Below, one piece after another: positions 1-8,891 of a DNA stretch of 64,000 nt. Source of the stretch: Nocardioidaceae bacterium SCSIO 66511 (GTDB taxonomy: Bacteria; Actinomycetota; Actinomycetes; Propionibacteriales; Nocardioidaceae). The stretch is taken from contig CP095846.1 of NCBI GenBank assembly GCA_023100825.1, forward strand, positions 3,038,001-3,102,000, in the 5' to 3' direction. Made by a program: the position numbers and the translations under genes. Position 1 is the first letter of the stretch. Every line of letters begins with the position of its first letter. Under the pieces are notes generated by a model. The model did no database searches, was not told the DNA's origin, and saw nothing but the letters and a program-made list of their open reading frames with translations.

Positions 1-692
1 CCCGACAGTTGATCGAGGAGGCCGCGGCGAACGCGAGAGCGACCCTCGTTCCTGAGCCGAGCCTCGACGGCGGGCTCAAGACCGCACGCAAGGGCGGCGG
101 AATCTACCAAGTCCGACTTGAAGGACGCGAGGCACATGCAGGTCTAGAGCCAGAGCGCGGGCACAACGCACTCGTCGAGCTGGCCCATGTAGTGACCCAT
201 GTCTGCGAGCTGGCCGATCCGGAACGCGGTACGACGGTCACACCCACGACCGCGCGTGCCGGAACGACGACGAACACCGTTCCGGCGCATGCACAGGTGG
301 GGATCGACGTACGCGCTCGCAGCCTTAGCGAACTGGAGCGTGTCGACGCCGCTTTACGTGACATGACGAGTCACAACTCCAACGTGGGAATGCGGCTCGA
401 CGGCGGGATCAACCGCCCACCGCTTGAGGCGAACGCGAGTGAGGAGCTGTTCGCCCTCGCGACCAAAGTAGCGGCGGAGGCCGGGCTGCAGCCCCTGACG
501 CGCCACTCGGTGGGCGGTGCATCCGACGGCAACTTCACCGCCGCACTCGGCGTACCCACCCTCGACGGACTCGGCGCCATCGGGCACGGCGCGCACACGC
601 CGTACGAATGGATCGACATTGCGACTCTCCCCGACCGTGCTCGTCTGATCGCAGCCGTTCTCACTGCACTGACCACAAATCAGTGCCATTGA
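1..692 (+). CDS. M20-family metallopeptidase (glutamate carboxypeptidase type), C-terminal part
   Basis: The frame is open from base 3, so the gene starts before the window and the first metal ligands are not visible. The visible 230 residues cover most of the dimerisation domain (NTVPAHAQVGIDVRARS) and the end of the catalytic domain. GGASDGNFTAALGVPTLDG and GHGAHTPYE match the carboxypeptidase G2 branch of M20, where the last His binds zinc. Members hydrolyse C-terminal Glu or other amide bonds in the cytoplasm or outside. It ends 94 bases before a substrate-binding protein gene on the same strand, so it may process what the importer brings in. Family is well supported; substrate is unknown. 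Confidence 0.85.
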   Translation, partial: RQLIEEAAANARATLVPEPSLDGGLKTARKGGGIYQVRLEGREAHAGLEPERGHNALVELAHVVTHVCELADPERGTTVTPTTARAGTTTNTVPAHAQVGIDVRARSLSELERVDAALRDMTSHNSNVGMRLDGGINRPPLEANASEELFALATKVAAEAGLQPLTRHSVGGASDGNFTAALGVPTLDGLGAIGHGAHTPYEWIDIATLPDRARLIAAVLTALTTNQCH

Positions 693-713
693 CTATCTAA
701 TTGCCCATACCTA

Positions 714-743
714 TTGCATACGACCGATAGCCGGCCTTATGCT
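714..743 (+). promoter_or_regulatory. Candidate sigma-70 promoter of the importer operon
   Basis: TTGCAT (714-719) and TATGCT (738-743) are separated by 18 bases and lie 44 bases before the chosen start of the binding-protein gene. The region is AT-rich compared with its surroundings. Seen by eye only. Confidence 0.3.
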
Positions 744-786
744 CCCGTCATTCACGCTTCGGCGCGGGGGACCAATGGAGGCCACG

Positions 787-2487
787 ATGCCCACGACCCG
801 CAAGACTGTCCGCCGACTCGCCCACCCCCGCACCATCGCCGCAGGATTCACGATCGCCATCCTCGGCGTCGTCGGCTGCACCGGCGGAGGATCGACCTCC
901 GACAGCCAGAGCGCGGCCGCGGACGTACCCGTACGCGACGGCGGCGACATCGTGATCGGCGCCGAACAAGAACCCGCGTGCGCGGACTGGGTATCGACTT
1001 GCTCGGGATCGATATGGGGCGACTGGATCATGCGCCGGCCCACGATCCCCGTCACCTTCGACATTCGTAAAGAGGGCGACGACTGGGCAGCCGAACCATC
1101 CGACCTACTCACGGGCGAGCCAAAGGTCGAGTCAACCGGCGACTCGATGACGATCAAGTACTCGATCAATCCCGAGGCCGTCTGGTCTGACGGTGAACCC
1201 ATCACATCGGCCGACTTCAAGTACACGGCCCTGCAGATCCGCGACGGCAAGAACATATTCGACAAGACCGGGTACGACAAGATCACAAACGTCGAGACTC
1301 CAGACGAGAAGACCGCGGTCGTGAACCTCGATGAGCAGTACGCAAGCTGGCGAACATTGTTCAGCAACACCTATGGTGTGCTGCCTTCGCACCTACTCGA
1401 GGGCAAAGACCGCGCCGAGATCATGCGCGACGGCTACGCGTTCAGCGGCGGCCCGTGGATCATCGAGTCGTGGAAACGCGGCACCAGCGTCACCCTCGTA
1501 CCCAATGAGAACTATTGGGGCGACAAACCGCATCTCGACAAGGTGACGTTCACGTTCATCCCGGACACAGCAGCGGCCTTCCAGGCGCTCAAGAGCGGCC
1601 AGGTCGACGCCCTTTACCCGACTCCGCAGCTGAACGCGATGAGCCAGATCGAAGCAGGTCTGCCCGGCATCAACTCACAAGTAGACACCCAGAGTGGCAA
1701 CCTCGAGGCGCTCTGGGTCAACAACGAAGCATTTCCCTTCGACTCTGAGGCCGTGAGGCAGGCCACCTCATACTCCGTCGACCGCGCGGCCCTCGTCGAC
1801 CGGATCTACGGCGCGGTCGGGGTCGATGAGCCGGCACAGAGCTTCTCATCCCCGCTCGTGTCCACGTACGCAAACGACTCGTTCAGTCAATACGAACTGG
1901 ACCTCGACCAGGCCGCGGATCTGATGGAGTCCGACGGCTGGAGCAAGAACGGTGACGGAGTCTGGACCAAGGATGGCCAACAAGCCGCATTCGTCATCCA
2001 CTCACTCGCGGGCAACAAGCGACGCGACCTGATGCTGCAGATCCTCCAGCAGCAGTACGCGGATGCCGGGTTCGAGGTGAGCATCAAGACGACGACACCT
2101 GCCGACCTCTTCACCAAGATCGCGCCGTCCGGCGATCTACAGATGGGTCTGTGGACACTGGTCGACTACTTCCCGGAACCCGCTCCGGCATTCAACTCCG
2201 ACGACATTCCCACCAAGGCGAACGACTACTCGGGCTTCAACTTCAGCCGCGTCGACGATCCGGAGGTCGACCGTCTCCTCAAACAGGTCGACACCGACCT
2301 AGACACGAACAAGCGGATCGAAGCAGCGAAGGAAGCCGACAGCGTGCTCGCCGACTCAGCGGCATCCCTCCCATTGGTCGCCATCCCGAACATCCTGCTC
2401 TGGAACCAAGAGATCGGCGGACCCGTGAGCATCAATCCGGCCGAGGGGCCGTTCTGGAATCTGCAGGCCTGGGGACTTGCCAAGTGA
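787..2487 (+). CDS. ABC transporter substrate-binding lipoprotein, family 5 (oligopeptide/dipeptide type)
   Basis: A 566-residue extracellular binding protein that should be lipid-anchored: after a basic start and a hydrophobic stretch comes the lipobox-like VVGC near residue 32. The body is a typical SBP_bac_5 protein (for example FKYTALQIRDGKN and VPNENYWGDKPHLDKVTF, with a family-typical C-terminal half). ATG at 787 is chosen because GGAGG lies five bases upstream; two earlier in-frame ATGs (739, 775) lack such a site. It heads an operon with two permeases and two ATPases. Family 5 also binds nickel, opines and other small solutes, so peptide transport is not proven. Confidence 0.9.
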   Translation: MPTTRKTVRRLAHPRTIAAGFTIAILGVVGCTGGGSTSDSQSAAADVPVRDGGDIVIGAEQEPACADWVSTCSGSIWGDWIMRRPTIPVTFDIRKEGDDWAAEPSDLLTGEPKVESTGDSMTIKYSINPEAVWSDGEPITSADFKYTALQIRDGKNIFDKTGYDKITNVETPDEKTAVVNLDEQYASWRTLFSNTYGVLPSHLLEGKDRAEIMRDGYAFSGGPWIIESWKRGTSVTLVPNENYWGDKPHLDKVTFTFIPDTAAAFQALKSGQVDALYPTPQLNAMSQIEAGLPGINSQVDTQSGNLEALWVNNEAFPFDSEAVRQATSYSVDRAALVDRIYGAVGVDEPAQSFSSPLVSTYANDSFSQYELDLDQAADLMESDGWSKNGDGVWTKDGQQAAFVIHSLAGNKRRDLMLQILQQQYADAGFEVSIKTTTPADLFTKIAPSGDLQMGLWTLVDYFPEPAPAFNSDDIPTKANDYSGFNFSRVDDPEVDRLLKQVDTDLDTNKRIEAAKEADSVLADSAASLPLVAIPNILLWNQEIGGPVSINPAEGPFWNLQAWGLAK

Positions 2488-2514
2488 ACGACGAGCGATG
2501 AGTACGGGGCAAAC

Positions 2515-3483
2515 ATGATCGGCTACGTGATCCGGCGACTCGTCTACTCGGTGCCGGTCGTGCTCGTCGCGTCGTTCGTTCTGTTCTGCGCCGTGCGCGC
2601 CGCATTCGACCCGCTTGCGAAGCTACGACAGTCGCGAGACCCGGGCCTCGTAGCACGTGAGACAGAACGACTCGGTTTGGACCGGCCGATACCCGAGCAG
2701 TACGGCCTATGGCTCAAGGAGTTCGTCACCGGCAACTGGGGGGTCAGCACGCGTACCAGCGGAGACGTCGGCCCGATGATCATTGACGCCGTCTGGCCGA
2801 CGGTTCAGTTGATCGCCTGGGCTCTGCTGTTCGGCATAGTGATCGCGGGTTCGATCGCAGTGTTCTCCGCCGTACACCGGTACTCATGGGGCGACCATCT
2901 GCTGACGGGGCTCTCCTACGTCGGTGTGGCGATGCCGGCATTCTGGTTCGGCCTGATTCTGATCCAGCTGCTGGCGGTCGGACCGCTGCAATACCTCGAT
3001 ACCGACGAGCCGCTCCTCTACTTCATCGGATTGCACTCCCCCGGCCAGTCCGGATTCAATCTCGACTACCTGCGTCATCTCGTCCTCCCGGTGCTCACCC
3101 TGACGATCGCACTCGTCGCGAGCTGGAGCAGATACGGCCGGGCGGCAATGCTGGACAGCCTGTCGAGCGACTACATCCGCACCGCCCGCGCCAAGGGCGT
3201 CCACCGCCGACGAATCATTTGGAACCATGCGGCCCGCAACGCATTGGCCCCGTTCGTCACGGTCGTCGCGCTCGACGCGGCGCTACTGTTCGGCGGCCTT
3301 GTCGTCACCGAGCAGATCTTCTCGATCCCCGGCATGGGCAGACTGTTCCTCGACTCGCTGCAGGCAGGCGACGTGTACGTCCTGATCCCCTGGATGATGA
3401 TCGTCGCGGTGGCAGTCGTCGCCTGCAACCTCATCGCTGACCTGAGCTACGCGATCCTGGATCCGAGAGTGAGGCTGCGATGA
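2515..3483 (+). CDS. ABC importer permease, DppB/OppB type
   Basis: A 322-residue inner-membrane permease. It begins with a transmembrane segment (VYSVPVVLVASFVLF), a periplasmic loop, and then five further hydrophobic segments of the BPD_transp_1 domain. The EAA-like coupling helix is visible near residues 220-240 (RTARAKGVHRRRIIW). Length and order are usual for DppB. The stop codon overlaps the next start as ATGA, implying translational coupling. Confidence 0.92.
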   Translation: MIGYVIRRLVYSVPVVLVASFVLFCAVRAAFDPLAKLRQSRDPGLVARETERLGLDRPIPEQYGLWLKEFVTGNWGVSTRTSGDVGPMIIDAVWPTVQLIAWALLFGIVIAGSIAVFSAVHRYSWGDHLLTGLSYVGVAMPAFWFGLILIQLLAVGPLQYLDTDEPLLYFIGLHSPGQSGFNLDYLRHLVLPVLTLTIALVASWSRYGRAAMLDSLSSDYIRTARAKGVHRRRIIWNHAARNALAPFVTVVALDAALLFGGLVVTEQIFSIPGMGRLFLDSLQAGDVYVLIPWMMIVAVAVVACNLIADLSYAILDPRVRLR

Positions 3484-4352
3484 CCGCTGAAACGTCAGCC
3501 GCTACGACGCTGGCCGGCGCGGCGTTCGTACGCCGCTTCACCCGACATCGGCTGGCAGTGGTCGGCCTGGGCATCCTGATCGTCCTCGCCATCGCGACAT
3601 TCGGCGCCGAATGGGTCGCCCCATCGCCCCGTGGCGCTCAGGATCTCGCACTCGGCCCGACACCACCGTCGCCCGAGCACTGGTTCGGAACCGACGAGCT
3701 CGGCCGCGACTACCTGAGCGAGCTGCTGTACGCGGGGCGGGTCTCGCTGTCGGTCGGGCTCGCGGTGGCAGTGTTGTCGACAGCGTTCGGCACGTTGGTG
3801 GGAACCATCGCCGGGTACGCGGGCGGGATCATCGACGAGCTGGTCATGCGATTGACCGACCTGTTCCTCATCGTCCCTGCGATCGCGATTCTCGCGCTCG
3901 CACTGGAGTCACTCGGACGGTCGACTCCAGCGATCGTCTTCGTACTCGCAGCGATCGGGTGGACGTACGTCGCGAGGATCGCGCGTGCCCAGGTGCTGAG
4001 CCTGCGCGAGAAGGAGTTCGTCGATGCCGCGCGCTCCATAGGCGCATCCACGCCCCGAGTCGTCGTACGCCACATCCTCCCGAACCTCGCCGGGATCATC
4101 GCAGTCAACATGTCGCTGACCGTGGCGACGGCGATCATCATCGAGTCGACCTTGAGCTTCCTCGGGTTCGGGGTACAACCACCGTCGTCGAGTTGGGGAT
4201 CGTTGCTGAGCACAGCGTCCGGACTCGTCGGCACTTCGGAGGCCTACCTTCTGTACTTCCCCGGCCTGATGATCCTGACGACAGTTCTCGCCGTCAACTT
4301 CGTCGGGGACGGGCTACGAGATGCACTCGACCCACAAGGCAAGAACCTATGA
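3480..4352 (+). CDS. ABC importer permease, DppC/OppC type
   Basis: A 290-residue permease, partner of the preceding one. It has the N-terminal OppC segment (RHRLAVVGLGILIVLAIATF), the conserved HWFGTDELGRDYLSELLY motif, and the BPD_transp_1 domain with DAARSIGASTPRVVVRHI as coupling helix. Start and stop overlap both neighbours by four bases (ATGA), so the importer subunits are likely made together. Confidence 0.92.
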   Translation: MTAETSAATTLAGAAFVRRFTRHRLAVVGLGILIVLAIATFGAEWVAPSPRGAQDLALGPTPPSPEHWFGTDELGRDYLSELLYAGRVSLSVGLAVAVLSTAFGTLVGTIAGYAGGIIDELVMRLTDLFLIVPAIAILALALESLGRSTPAIVFVLAAIGWTYVARIARAQVLSLREKEFVDAARSIGASTPRVVVRHILPNLAGIIAVNMSLTVATAIIIESTLSFLGFGVQPPSSSWGSLLSTASGLVGTSEAYLLYFPGLMILTTVLAVNFVGDGLRDALDPQGKNL

Positions 4353-5356
4353 GTACCGATTTGAATGATCCCCTGCTGTCCGTGAACGACCTGCGTGTCA
4401 CGTACGGTCGGGCCGAACACGAGGCGGTCACTGTCGACGATCTGAGCTTCGCCGTTGCTCCCGGCGAGACACTCGGCATCGTGGGTGAGTCGGGTTCGGG
4501 CAAGAGCATGACCTCGCTCGCCGTCCTCGGACTGCTGCCTCGTGGAGCGCGCGTCACGGGCTCGGTGCGATTCCACGGCGAGGAGCTCCTCGACCGCTCG
4601 GACGATTCGATGCGTACCCTGCGCGGCAACGAAATCGCGATGGTGTTCCAGGACGCACTCACCGCGCTCAACCCGGTGCACACAGTGGGAGACCAGCTAC
4701 TCGAGGCGATACGCGCACATCGCACGGATCTGTCCCGCGCCGCGATGCATGACCGCGCGATCGAAACACTCGAGCTCGTAGGCATCCCTGCAGCACGGGA
4801 GCGTATGGGCCAATACCCGCATGAGTTCTCCGGCGGCATGCGACAGCGAGCGATGATCGCCATGAGCATCATCAACGAGCCGGCCCTGCTGATCGCCGAC
4901 GAGCCGACGACTGCGCTCGACGTCACTGTGCAGGCACAGGTGCTCGACGTGTTTCGCCGTATTCGCGAGCGGACAGGAACGGCGATCATCTTGATAACGC
5001 ACGACCTCGGAGTCGTCGCCGGCGTGGCCGATCGAGTGCTCGTCATGTACGCCGGCCGGCAGGTCGAGGTTGCTGATGTCGACTCGCTCTTCTACGAGAC
5101 CGCGCATCCCTACACCGCCGGCCTACTCGCCTCGCTGCCTGGGCTCGAAACGACGAACCCCCGTCAGCGCCTGTTTCAGATCGACGGTCAACCGCCTGAC
5201 TCGACCGTATTGCCTCCGGGCTGTCGGTTCGCTCCTCGCTGCCCACACACCGTGGATGCGTGCACTGGCTCACCACCGGCGGAGGCGATGCTGTCCGACG
5301 GTCACTCGGTGTACTGCGTACGCGCCGACGAACTGCAGAACGGACTGCTGCGATGA
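4349..5356 (+). CDS. ABC importer ATPase, DppD/OppD type
   Basis: A 335-residue ATP-binding subunit. Walker A is GESGSGKSM, the signature is FSGGMRQRA, and Walker B is LLIADEPTTALDV followed by the switch His in ITHDLGVV. The oligopeptide-type C-terminal extension is present (HPYTAGLLASLPG, then the Cys-containing PPGCRFAPRCPHTVDAC, a region that holds an iron-sulfur cluster in some relatives). The ATG at 4349 overlaps the previous stop; the frame is open further upstream, but that part is antisense-like and out of register with the family. Confidence 0.93.
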   Translation: MSTDLNDPLLSVNDLRVTYGRAEHEAVTVDDLSFAVAPGETLGIVGESGSGKSMTSLAVLGLLPRGARVTGSVRFHGEELLDRSDDSMRTLRGNEIAMVFQDALTALNPVHTVGDQLLEAIRAHRTDLSRAAMHDRAIETLELVGIPAARERMGQYPHEFSGGMRQRAMIAMSIINEPALLIADEPTTALDVTVQAQVLDVFRRIRERTGTAIILITHDLGVVAGVADRVLVMYAGRQVEVADVDSLFYETAHPYTAGLLASLPGLETTNPRQRLFQIDGQPPDSTVLPPGCRFAPRCPHTVDACTGSPPAEAMLSDGHSVYCVRADELQNGLLR

Positions 5357-6354
5357 CGCTCGAACTCTCGGATGTGGTGAAGACCTATCCTGTGCGGCAC
5401 GGCGTCCTCGGACGCCGCACCGCATCAGTGCAAGCGGTCTCCGGTGTCAGCCTGAGCGTGCCCGCCGGGACGACGTACGGGCTCGTCGGCGAGACGGGGT
5501 GTGGCAAAAGCACCCTCGGAAGGTGCGCCGCGCGTCTGAACGAACCCGACGACGGCGTCGTCTCTGTCGACCAGGCCGAGATCACGCACCTGCGCGGTGC
5601 CCACCTGCGTGGGGTACGTCGCAAGGTGCAGACGGTCTTCCAAGACCCCTTCGCATCCCTCAACCCGCGGATGTCGATCCAGGCGATCCTCCGCGAACCG
5701 CTCATCATCCACAAATTGCATCCCGGTCGACACGATGAGCGCGTGGGCACGTTGCTCGAGCAGGTCGGGCTGAATCCCAGTTGGGCTGGACGCTACCCAC
5801 ACGAACTCTCCGGTGGGCAGCGACAGCGCGTCGGCATCGCCCGGGCCCTCGCGGTCGAACCGGACGTCGTCGTCTTGGATGAGCCGGTCAGCGCGCTCGA
5901 CGTGAGTGTCCAGGCGGGCGTACTCAACCTCCTCTGCGATCTGCAGGAGAAGCTCGGACTCACGTACCTGTTCATCTCCCACGATCTGTCGGTCGTCCGG
6001 CACCTGAGCCACCAGGTGGGTGTCATGTACCTCGGCAGGATCGTCGAGAGCGGGCCCGCTGAGCGGGTGTACGCGTCGCCGAAGCACCCGTACACCAAAG
6101 CGCTGCTGTCGTCGATTCCGATGCCTGATCCGCGCGCGGAACGCGCCCGCGAGCGCATCGTGCTGAGCGGCGACCTGCCGAGTCCGATGAGCCCACCGTC
6201 TGGTTGTCATTTCCACACGCGCTGCCCGCTAGCGACGGAGATCTGCTCGCAGATCGTTCCGGAGACCCAGATAGCCGACACCGGCCAGGCGGTCGCGTGC
6301 CACCACGCCGACCTTGCGACACATATGCCCACCAATCGACACAAGGAGCGGTAA
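5353..6354 (+). CDS. ABC importer ATPase, DppF/OppF type
   Basis: A 333-residue second ATPase of the importer. Walker A is GETGCGKST, the signature LSGGQRQRVGIARAL, Walker B VVVLDEPVSALDV, and the switch His is in FISHDLSVV. The C-terminal extension PPSGCHFHTRCPLATEIC parallels that of the DppD partner. It starts on ATGA with the previous stop and ends one base into the next start (TAATG), which ties the transporter to the downstream dehydrogenase. Confidence 0.93.
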   Translation: MTLELSDVVKTYPVRHGVLGRRTASVQAVSGVSLSVPAGTTYGLVGETGCGKSTLGRCAARLNEPDDGVVSVDQAEITHLRGAHLRGVRRKVQTVFQDPFASLNPRMSIQAILREPLIIHKLHPGRHDERVGTLLEQVGLNPSWAGRYPHELSGGQRQRVGIARALAVEPDVVVLDEPVSALDVSVQAGVLNLLCDLQEKLGLTYLFISHDLSVVRHLSHQVGVMYLGRIVESGPAERVYASPKHPYTKALLSSIPMPDPRAERARERIVLSGDLPSPMSPPSGCHFHTRCPLATEICSQIVPETQIADTGQAVACHHADLATHMPTNRHKER

Positions 6355-7430
6355 TGGCGACCCATTCGATTGCGGTCATTCCAGGTGACGGCATCGGCAA
6401 AGAGGTGATGCCCGAGGGGGTACGCGCGGTCAAGGCCGCGGCGCAACGATATGACCTCGCGCTCGAGTTCACCGAGTTCGACTTCGCGTCGGCCGAGTAC
6501 TACGAGAAGCACGGCGCCATGCTTCCGCCAGACTGGTACGACGTACTGGCGGAGTTCGACGCCATCCTGTTCGGAGCGGTCGGCTGGCCCGAGATCGTGC
6601 CCGATCACATCTCCCTGTGGGGCAGCTTGCTGAAGTTCCGGCGCGGCTTCGACCAGTATGTGAATCTGCGCCCGTGCCGATTACTCCCCGGCGTACCCAG
6701 CCCACTCGCCGGTCGCGAACCCGGCGACATCGACTTCGTCGTCGTCCGGGAGAACACCGAGGGTGAGTATTCGAGCATCGGCGGGCGAATGTTCGAGGGT
6801 ACCGAGCGCGAGTTCGTCGTACAGGAGACCGTCATGACCCGGGTGGGCGTCGACCGGGTTCTGCGGTACGCCTTCGACTTGGCCAATCGTCGCGAGGCGA
6901 AGCACCTGACGTCAGCGACGAAGAGCAACGGCATCTCGATCTCGATGCCCTATTGGGATGAGCGCGTCGCAGAGGTCGGCGCGCGCTACGCCGACGTGCG
7001 ACGCGACCAGTTCCACATCGACATCTTGACGGCGAACTTCGTACTGCGCCCTGACCACTTCGACGTGGTCGTCGCCAGCAACCTGTTCGGCGACATCCTG
7101 TCCGACCTCGGGCCCGCGTGCACGGGAACGATCGGCGTCGCGCCAAGCGCGAATATCAATCCGGAGCGTACGCACCCTAGCCTGTTCGAGCCCGTGCATG
7201 GGTCGGCTCCTGACATCGCCGGCAAGGGCATCGCCAACCCCATTGGGCAGATCTGGAGTGCGGCGATGATGCTCGAGCACCTCGGTCATGCCGTCGCCAG
7301 CCAGTCAATCCTCGACGCGATCGAATCAGTGCTTGCCGATGGTGTATCTGACGTCATCACACCCGATCTCGGGGGTTCCGGCACGACGTCCTCACTTGGA
7401 GCAGCGATTGCCGAGCGACTCGACTCGTAG
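6354..7430 (+). CDS. Tartrate / D-malate type beta-decarboxylating dehydrogenase
   Basis: A 358-residue NAD-dependent enzyme of the isocitrate/isopropylmalate dehydrogenase family. It begins IAVIPGDGIGKEV and carries the tartrate/D-malate subgroup motif VPDHISLWGSLLKFRR, then FDQYVNLRPCRL, RENTEGEYSSIGG, and the metal-binding NLFGDILSDL. LeuB enzymes lack the HISLWG stretch, so leucine synthesis is unlikely; leuA, leuC and leuD lie elsewhere in the window. Expected reaction: oxidation and decarboxylation of tartrate, D-malate or a similar 2-hydroxy acid. AAGGAG precedes the start, which overlaps the dppF-type stop. Confidence 0.88.
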   Translation: MATHSIAVIPGDGIGKEVMPEGVRAVKAAAQRYDLALEFTEFDFASAEYYEKHGAMLPPDWYDVLAEFDAILFGAVGWPEIVPDHISLWGSLLKFRRGFDQYVNLRPCRLLPGVPSPLAGREPGDIDFVVVRENTEGEYSSIGGRMFEGTEREFVVQETVMTRVGVDRVLRYAFDLANRREAKHLTSATKSNGISISMPYWDERVAEVGARYADVRRDQFHIDILTANFVLRPDHFDVVVASNLFGDILSDLGPACTGTIGVAPSANINPERTHPSLFEPVHGSAPDIAGKGIANPIGQIWSAAMMLEHLGHAVASQSILDAIESVLADGVSDVITPDLGGSGTTSSLGAAIAERLDS

Positions 7431-7502
7431 GAAGAAGACTTCAGTGGCGTTCGAACGGCTCGTCGCACTCGTCAATGGCCCTACGCCCCAGGAGGCACGT
7501 TC

Positions 7503-8153
7503 GTGACCGTCCACAGATACGACGCAGTTCTCTTCGATCTACTCACTGCCCTATTGGACTCATGGACGCTTTGGACCGATGTCGCCGGGAGCCCTGCGGT
7601 TGGCCGGAGGTGGCGCGACGAGTACCTGCGCAGAACCTACGCCGCTGGAGACTACCGCCCCTACGACCAACTGGTTGCTGAAGCCTCGTCAGCGCAGGGG
7701 CTCGACAGCGCGCTCCAAGACGAGCTCACTCACCGATGGGGCGAGCTGCGCGCATGGCCCGAAGTACCCGACGTCCTACGAGAGCTGTCGGCGGCCGGAG
7801 TCAGACTCGGCGTCGTCACGAACTGCTCGGAGGCCTTGGGTCGCTCGGCCGCGGCAAAGCTCGGCGATGCGCTCGAGGTCGTCGTGACGTCGGAGGCGGC
7901 TGGAGCGTACAAGCCACGCCCCGAGCCCTACGAACTGGCGCTGAGCCGACTCGAGCTGCCCGCCGAGCGTGTCCTGTTCGTCGCCGGCTCGAAGTTCGAC
8001 CTCCCCGGCGCTGCCTCTGTGGGCATGCCTGTCTGGTGGCACAACCGCGTCCGCATGGACCGCGGCGATTTGCCCGCCCCAGTGGCTGAGCACGACACAC
8101 TCACCCCATTACTCCAGGACGTCCTCGGCCGTGATGGTGGCATTCCCTCGTAG
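7503..8153 (+). CDS. HAD-superfamily hydrolase, 2-haloacid dehalogenase-like subgroup
   Basis: A 216-residue cytoplasmic HAD protein starting at GTG, with GGAGG seven bases upstream. Motif I is FDLLTALLDSW: the nucleophile Asp is kept, but the second Asp and the Thr of DxDGT are replaced (DxLTA). Motif II is VVTNCSE, the Lys is in GAYKPRPEPYELAL, and motif III is VAGSKFDLPGA. The missing second Asp argues against ordinary phosphatase chemistry and resembles the dehalogenase side of the family. Placed 72 bases after the dehydrogenase, it is probably in the same operon. Substrate unknown. Confidence 0.78.
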   Translation: MTVHRYDAVLFDLLTALLDSWTLWTDVAGSPAVGRRWRDEYLRRTYAAGDYRPYDQLVAEASSAQGLDSALQDELTHRWGELRAWPEVPDVLRELSAAGVRLGVVTNCSEALGRSAAAKLGDALEVVVTSEAAGAYKPRPEPYELALSRLELPAERVLFVAGSKFDLPGAASVGMPVWWHNRVRMDRGDLPAPVAEHDTLTPLLQDVLGRDGGIPS

Positions 8154-8172
8154 CTTGGAGCTTTACTGAGGC

Positions 8173-8197
8173 GGAACATGCCAGCGTCGCATGTTTC
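8173..8197. terminator. Bidirectional hairpin between the HAD gene and tRNA-Asn
   Basis: GGAACATGC (8173-8181) pairs with GCATGTTTC (8189-8197): nine pairs with one G-T and a seven-base loop. It lies 20 bases after the HAD stop and 17 bases beyond the 3' end of tRNA-Asn on the other strand. There is no long T run. Confidence 0.45.
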
Positions 8198-8213
8198 GGA
8201 CGAACTCTTTGTG

Positions 8214-8286
8214 CTCCCCCGACTGGACTCGAACCAGTAACCTGCCGGTTAACAGCCGGCTGCTCTGCCAATTGAGCTACAGGGGA
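8214..8286 (-). tRNA. tRNA-Asn (GTT)
   Basis: A 73-base cloverleaf on the minus strand. Acceptor TCCCCTG pairs with CGGGGGA, the anticodon stem is GCCGG/CCGGC around loop CTGTTAA, and the T arm contains GGTTCGAGTCC. CCA is not encoded. A tRNA-Asn near dnaG and dgt is also known from mycobacteria. Confidence 0.97.
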
Positions 8287-8358
8287 TCGCGGCATCGTGA
8301 TGCCGTGCGCAAGACAGCGTAGCAAGTCGGTCGGCCGAACGTGAAAACGGCCGGTTGC

Positions 8359-8874
8359 TCACAGGCCGAGGTCGACGCGGGCGAGTTCGAGCCCGCGGCG
8401 GCGCGCCTCGCGTACGGCGCCGGAGGCCGGGTCGAGGCCGTTCGCGAGCAGGAACGAGAACTCCACATCGCCGGTACGCACGGGTGAGCGGCGGGCGACG
8501 ATCTGCAGGCCCTTGCTGCCCTCGATGGGGACGTTGCGGGTGAGCAGAATGCTTGCCGTCACTCGTTCGTTGATCAGCTGCAGGAGCCGCCGCGGGTCAT
8601 CGAGGTGTACGACGTGGCGAGGGTGCGGTTCGCCGAAATCGGCTACCTCGTCGACCACCAGGGCGGATTCGTCGCGGTCCCAGGTCGCATGCTCAACGTG
8701 CTCCCAGGGGATCCCGACGAACGTATCGCTGCCGAGGTAGAGGGATCGATCGGTGCCGACCAGCCATACCCCGTCGTCGGCGCGTCCGAACGCAAGCACC
8801 CGCTCTCCGCGGGTCAGGTCAAGCGCTGAGAGCACCTCACGAGGCAGTCGGTCTCGACGTGGCTTCCATCCCAT
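8359..8874 (-). CDS. Conserved protein of unknown function
   Basis: A 171-residue soluble protein starting MGWKPRRDRLPREVLSALDL. I do not recognise a named domain. It looks like a beta-rich N-terminal half (GERVLAFGRADDGVWLVGT, LVVDEVADFG) and ends with an LDPASGAVREARRRGLELAR helix, a pattern seen in small actinobacterial proteins of no known role. ATG at 8874 has GGAG just upstream; an in-frame TTG at 8895 would overlap the sigma gene. It lies 17 bases after the sigma factor stop, so it may be co-transcribed with it. No signal peptide or membrane segment. Confidence 0.65.
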   Translation of the reverse strand: MGWKPRRDRLPREVLSALDLTRGERVLAFGRADDGVWLVGTDRSLYLGSDTFVGIPWEHVEHATWDRDESALVVDEVADFGEPHPRHVVHLDDPRRLLQLINERVTASILLTRNVPIEGSKGLQIVARRSPVRTGDVEFSFLLANGLDPASGAVREARRRGLELARVDLGL

Positions 8875-8891
8875 GTCTCCATGATGCCTGA

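Noticed and set aside
6354-7430. leuB (3-isopropylmalate dehydrogenase)
   Set aside because: VPDHISLWGSLLKFRR is specific to the tartrate/D-malate subgroup, and the gene is tied to a transporter operon, not to leucine genes.
8101-8325. A small minus-strand frame containing VAQLAEQPAVNRQVTGSSPV
   Set aside because: This is the well-known spurious translation of a tRNA gene, here tRNA-Asn.
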